Positions 5,857 through 6,335 of a stretch of DNA of 6,335 nt are shown here, in pieces. The stretch is taken from positions 1 through 6,335 of the forward strand of contig JAOPZQ010000329.1 of assembly GCA_025964075.1 (NCBI GenBank), read 5' to 3'. Positions within the stretch are counted from its first letter, which is position 1. Every line of letters starts with the position of its first letter. A program made the position numbers and the translations under genes. Origin of the DNA: Solirubrobacterales bacterium. GTDB lineage: Bacteria > Actinomycetota > Thermoleophilia > Solirubrobacterales > Solirubrobacteraceae. Under the pieces are notes generated by a model that saw only the letters and a program-made list of their open reading frames with translations, had not been told where the DNA came from and made no database searches.

Positions 5857-6284
5857 GGGAAAGAGGGGTCAGACCCCTCTTTCCGCTCCTCGCGCTGGCG
5901 GCCGCGCTGCTCTTGCTCGCCGGCTGCGGCGGCGGCGTCACCAGCCCCGACCTGTTCGTCGTCACGCGGACCGGCCAGATCCCCGGCGCGCGGCTGACGA
6001 TGCTCGTGAACGACGGCGGCTACGTGACCTGCAACGGCCACCAGCACCAACTGCCGTCCGCTCGCCTGCTCGACGCGCGCGACCTGCTGCGGACGATGAA
6101 GCCCTACGCCAAGACCGGGCTGCGATTGGCGCCGGGCCGCCAGTCGGTGCTCGCGTACCGGGTCCGCACCGAGTTCGGGACGCTGTCGTTCGCGGACGAC
6201 TCGCGCGGGATCCCGGCGAAGCTCTTCGAGATGCCGCTGTTCGTGCGTCAGGTGGCGATTGGCGTGTGCGGCCTGGCGCGGTAG
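5853..6284 (+). CDS. Small lipoprotein of unknown function
   Basis: A 143-residue protein with a clear lipoprotein signal peptide: the basic start MRERGVR, the hydrophobic core LFPLLALAAALLLLAG, and the lipobox LLAGC with C25 as the lipidation site, followed by GGG. The mature part, about 119 residues, has C60 (in GGYVTCNGH) and C139 (in GVCGLAR), which could form a disulfide outside the membrane. I do not recognise a named family, though the sequence GQIPGARLTMLVNDGGYV looks like a conserved actinobacterial core. The start is GTG at 5853, overlapping the TGA of the preceding gene by 4 nt (GTGA), so translation is probably coupled. No other start in frame preserves the charged n-region. The first codons are made of a perfect palindrome. 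The function is unknown; the product is likely anchored to the outer face of the cytoplasmic membrane. Confidence 0.8.
   Translation: MRERGVRPLFPLLALAAALLLLAGCGGGVTSPDLFVVTRTGQIPGARLTMLVNDGGYVTCNGHQHQLPSARLLDARDLLRTMKPYAKTGLRLAPGRQSVLAYRVRTEFGTLSFADDSRGIPAKLFEMPLFVRQVAIGVCGLAR
5858..5884. repeat. Perfect 27-bp palindrome with 13-nt arms
   Basis: Arm GGAAAGAGGGGTC (5858-5870), a single central A (5871), and arm GACCCCTCTTTCC (5872-5884) pair without mismatch. In RNA this would form an 11-bp stem with a 5-nt loop. It begins 2 nt after the transferase stop and lies within the first codons of the lipoprotein gene, encoding part of its n-region. The core GGGGTCAGACCCC resembles a dispersed REP-like palindrome that I recall from many bacterial genomes, some with RAYT transposases. 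That resemblance is from memory and no transposase is in the window. It could instead act as a partial terminator or as a translation-controlling hairpin. Confidence 0.85.
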
Positions 6285-6335
6285 CGCGCGCACAGCCGGC
6301 GCAGGAACGCCGCGCGGTGCGCGTGCCGCCGGCCC
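6248..6335 (-). CDS. Possible C-terminal end of a convergent gene
   Basis: Reading in from the right edge on the minus strand, an open frame ends at TGA (6250-6248) with a C-terminus HRAAFLRRLCARYRAR then PHTPIAT. Nearly all codons end in G or C, and the arginine-rich helix is a plausible protein tail. It would overlap the lipoprotein 3' end by 37 nt. Only 28 codons are visible and any frame can look good in such GC-rich DNA, so this is tentative. No terminator hairpin is seen in the 51 nt after the lipoprotein stop. Confidence 0.3.
   Translation of the reverse strand, partial: GRRHAHRAAFLRRLCARYRARPHTPIAT

Noticed and set aside
1..6335. CRISPR arrays, rRNA, tRNA, insertion sequences and attachment sites
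   Set aside because: No spaced direct repeats, conserved RNA signatures, transposase genes or terminal inverted repeats flanking a gene were found by eye.

Overview
The window is very GC-rich, with third codon positions almost always G or C. It carries a compact Calvin-Benson-Bassham (CBB) carbon-fixation cassette followed by unrelated-looking accessory genes. The red-type form I RuBisCO, the GC-rich codon use, the leaderless-looking promoters and the actinobacterial style of the flanking lipoprotein and gamma-glutamyltransferase-family genes suggest a high-GC actinobacterium, perhaps of the Thermoleophilia/Solirubrobacterales kind. That placement is inference; there is no rRNA or other taxonomic marker here.

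Region 1 (1-153): the first 49 bases, read on the minus strand, encode the N-terminus of a LysR-family regulator starting at a GTG. This is almost certainly CbbR, divergent from the RuBisCO operon. The 104-bp divergent spacer is AT-richer than its surroundings. It holds a perfect inverted repeat (71-86), a match to the CbbR-type TNA-N7-TNA pattern (83-95), a good minus-strand -10 box and a plus-strand -10-like box.

Region 2 (154-3825): cbbL, cbbS, cbbX and prk lie on the plus strand with spacings of 1 nt, a 4-nt overlap and 0 nt, so they form one tightly coupled operon. CbbL and CbbS form the RuBisCO holoenzyme. CbbX is the AAA+ activase that removes inhibitory sugar phosphates from red-type RuBisCO. 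Phosphoribulokinase (PRK) supplies ribulose-1,5-bisphosphate. The PRK resembles the class II (plant/cyanobacterial) catalytic domain but lacks the redox-regulatory cysteines.

Region 3 (3779-4353): a probable 45-codon gene on the minus strand converges with, and overlaps, the 3' end of prk. It is followed by a short plus-strand gene for a protein with a single CBS domain.

Region 4 (4378-6335): a gamma-glutamyltransferase-family Ntn-hydrolase without signal peptide overlaps by 4 nt a small lipoprotein gene. The 5' end of the lipoprotein gene contains a perfect palindrome with 13-nt arms. A possible convergent gene enters from the right edge. No tRNA, rRNA, CRISPR array, insertion sequence or clear intrinsic terminator was seen.
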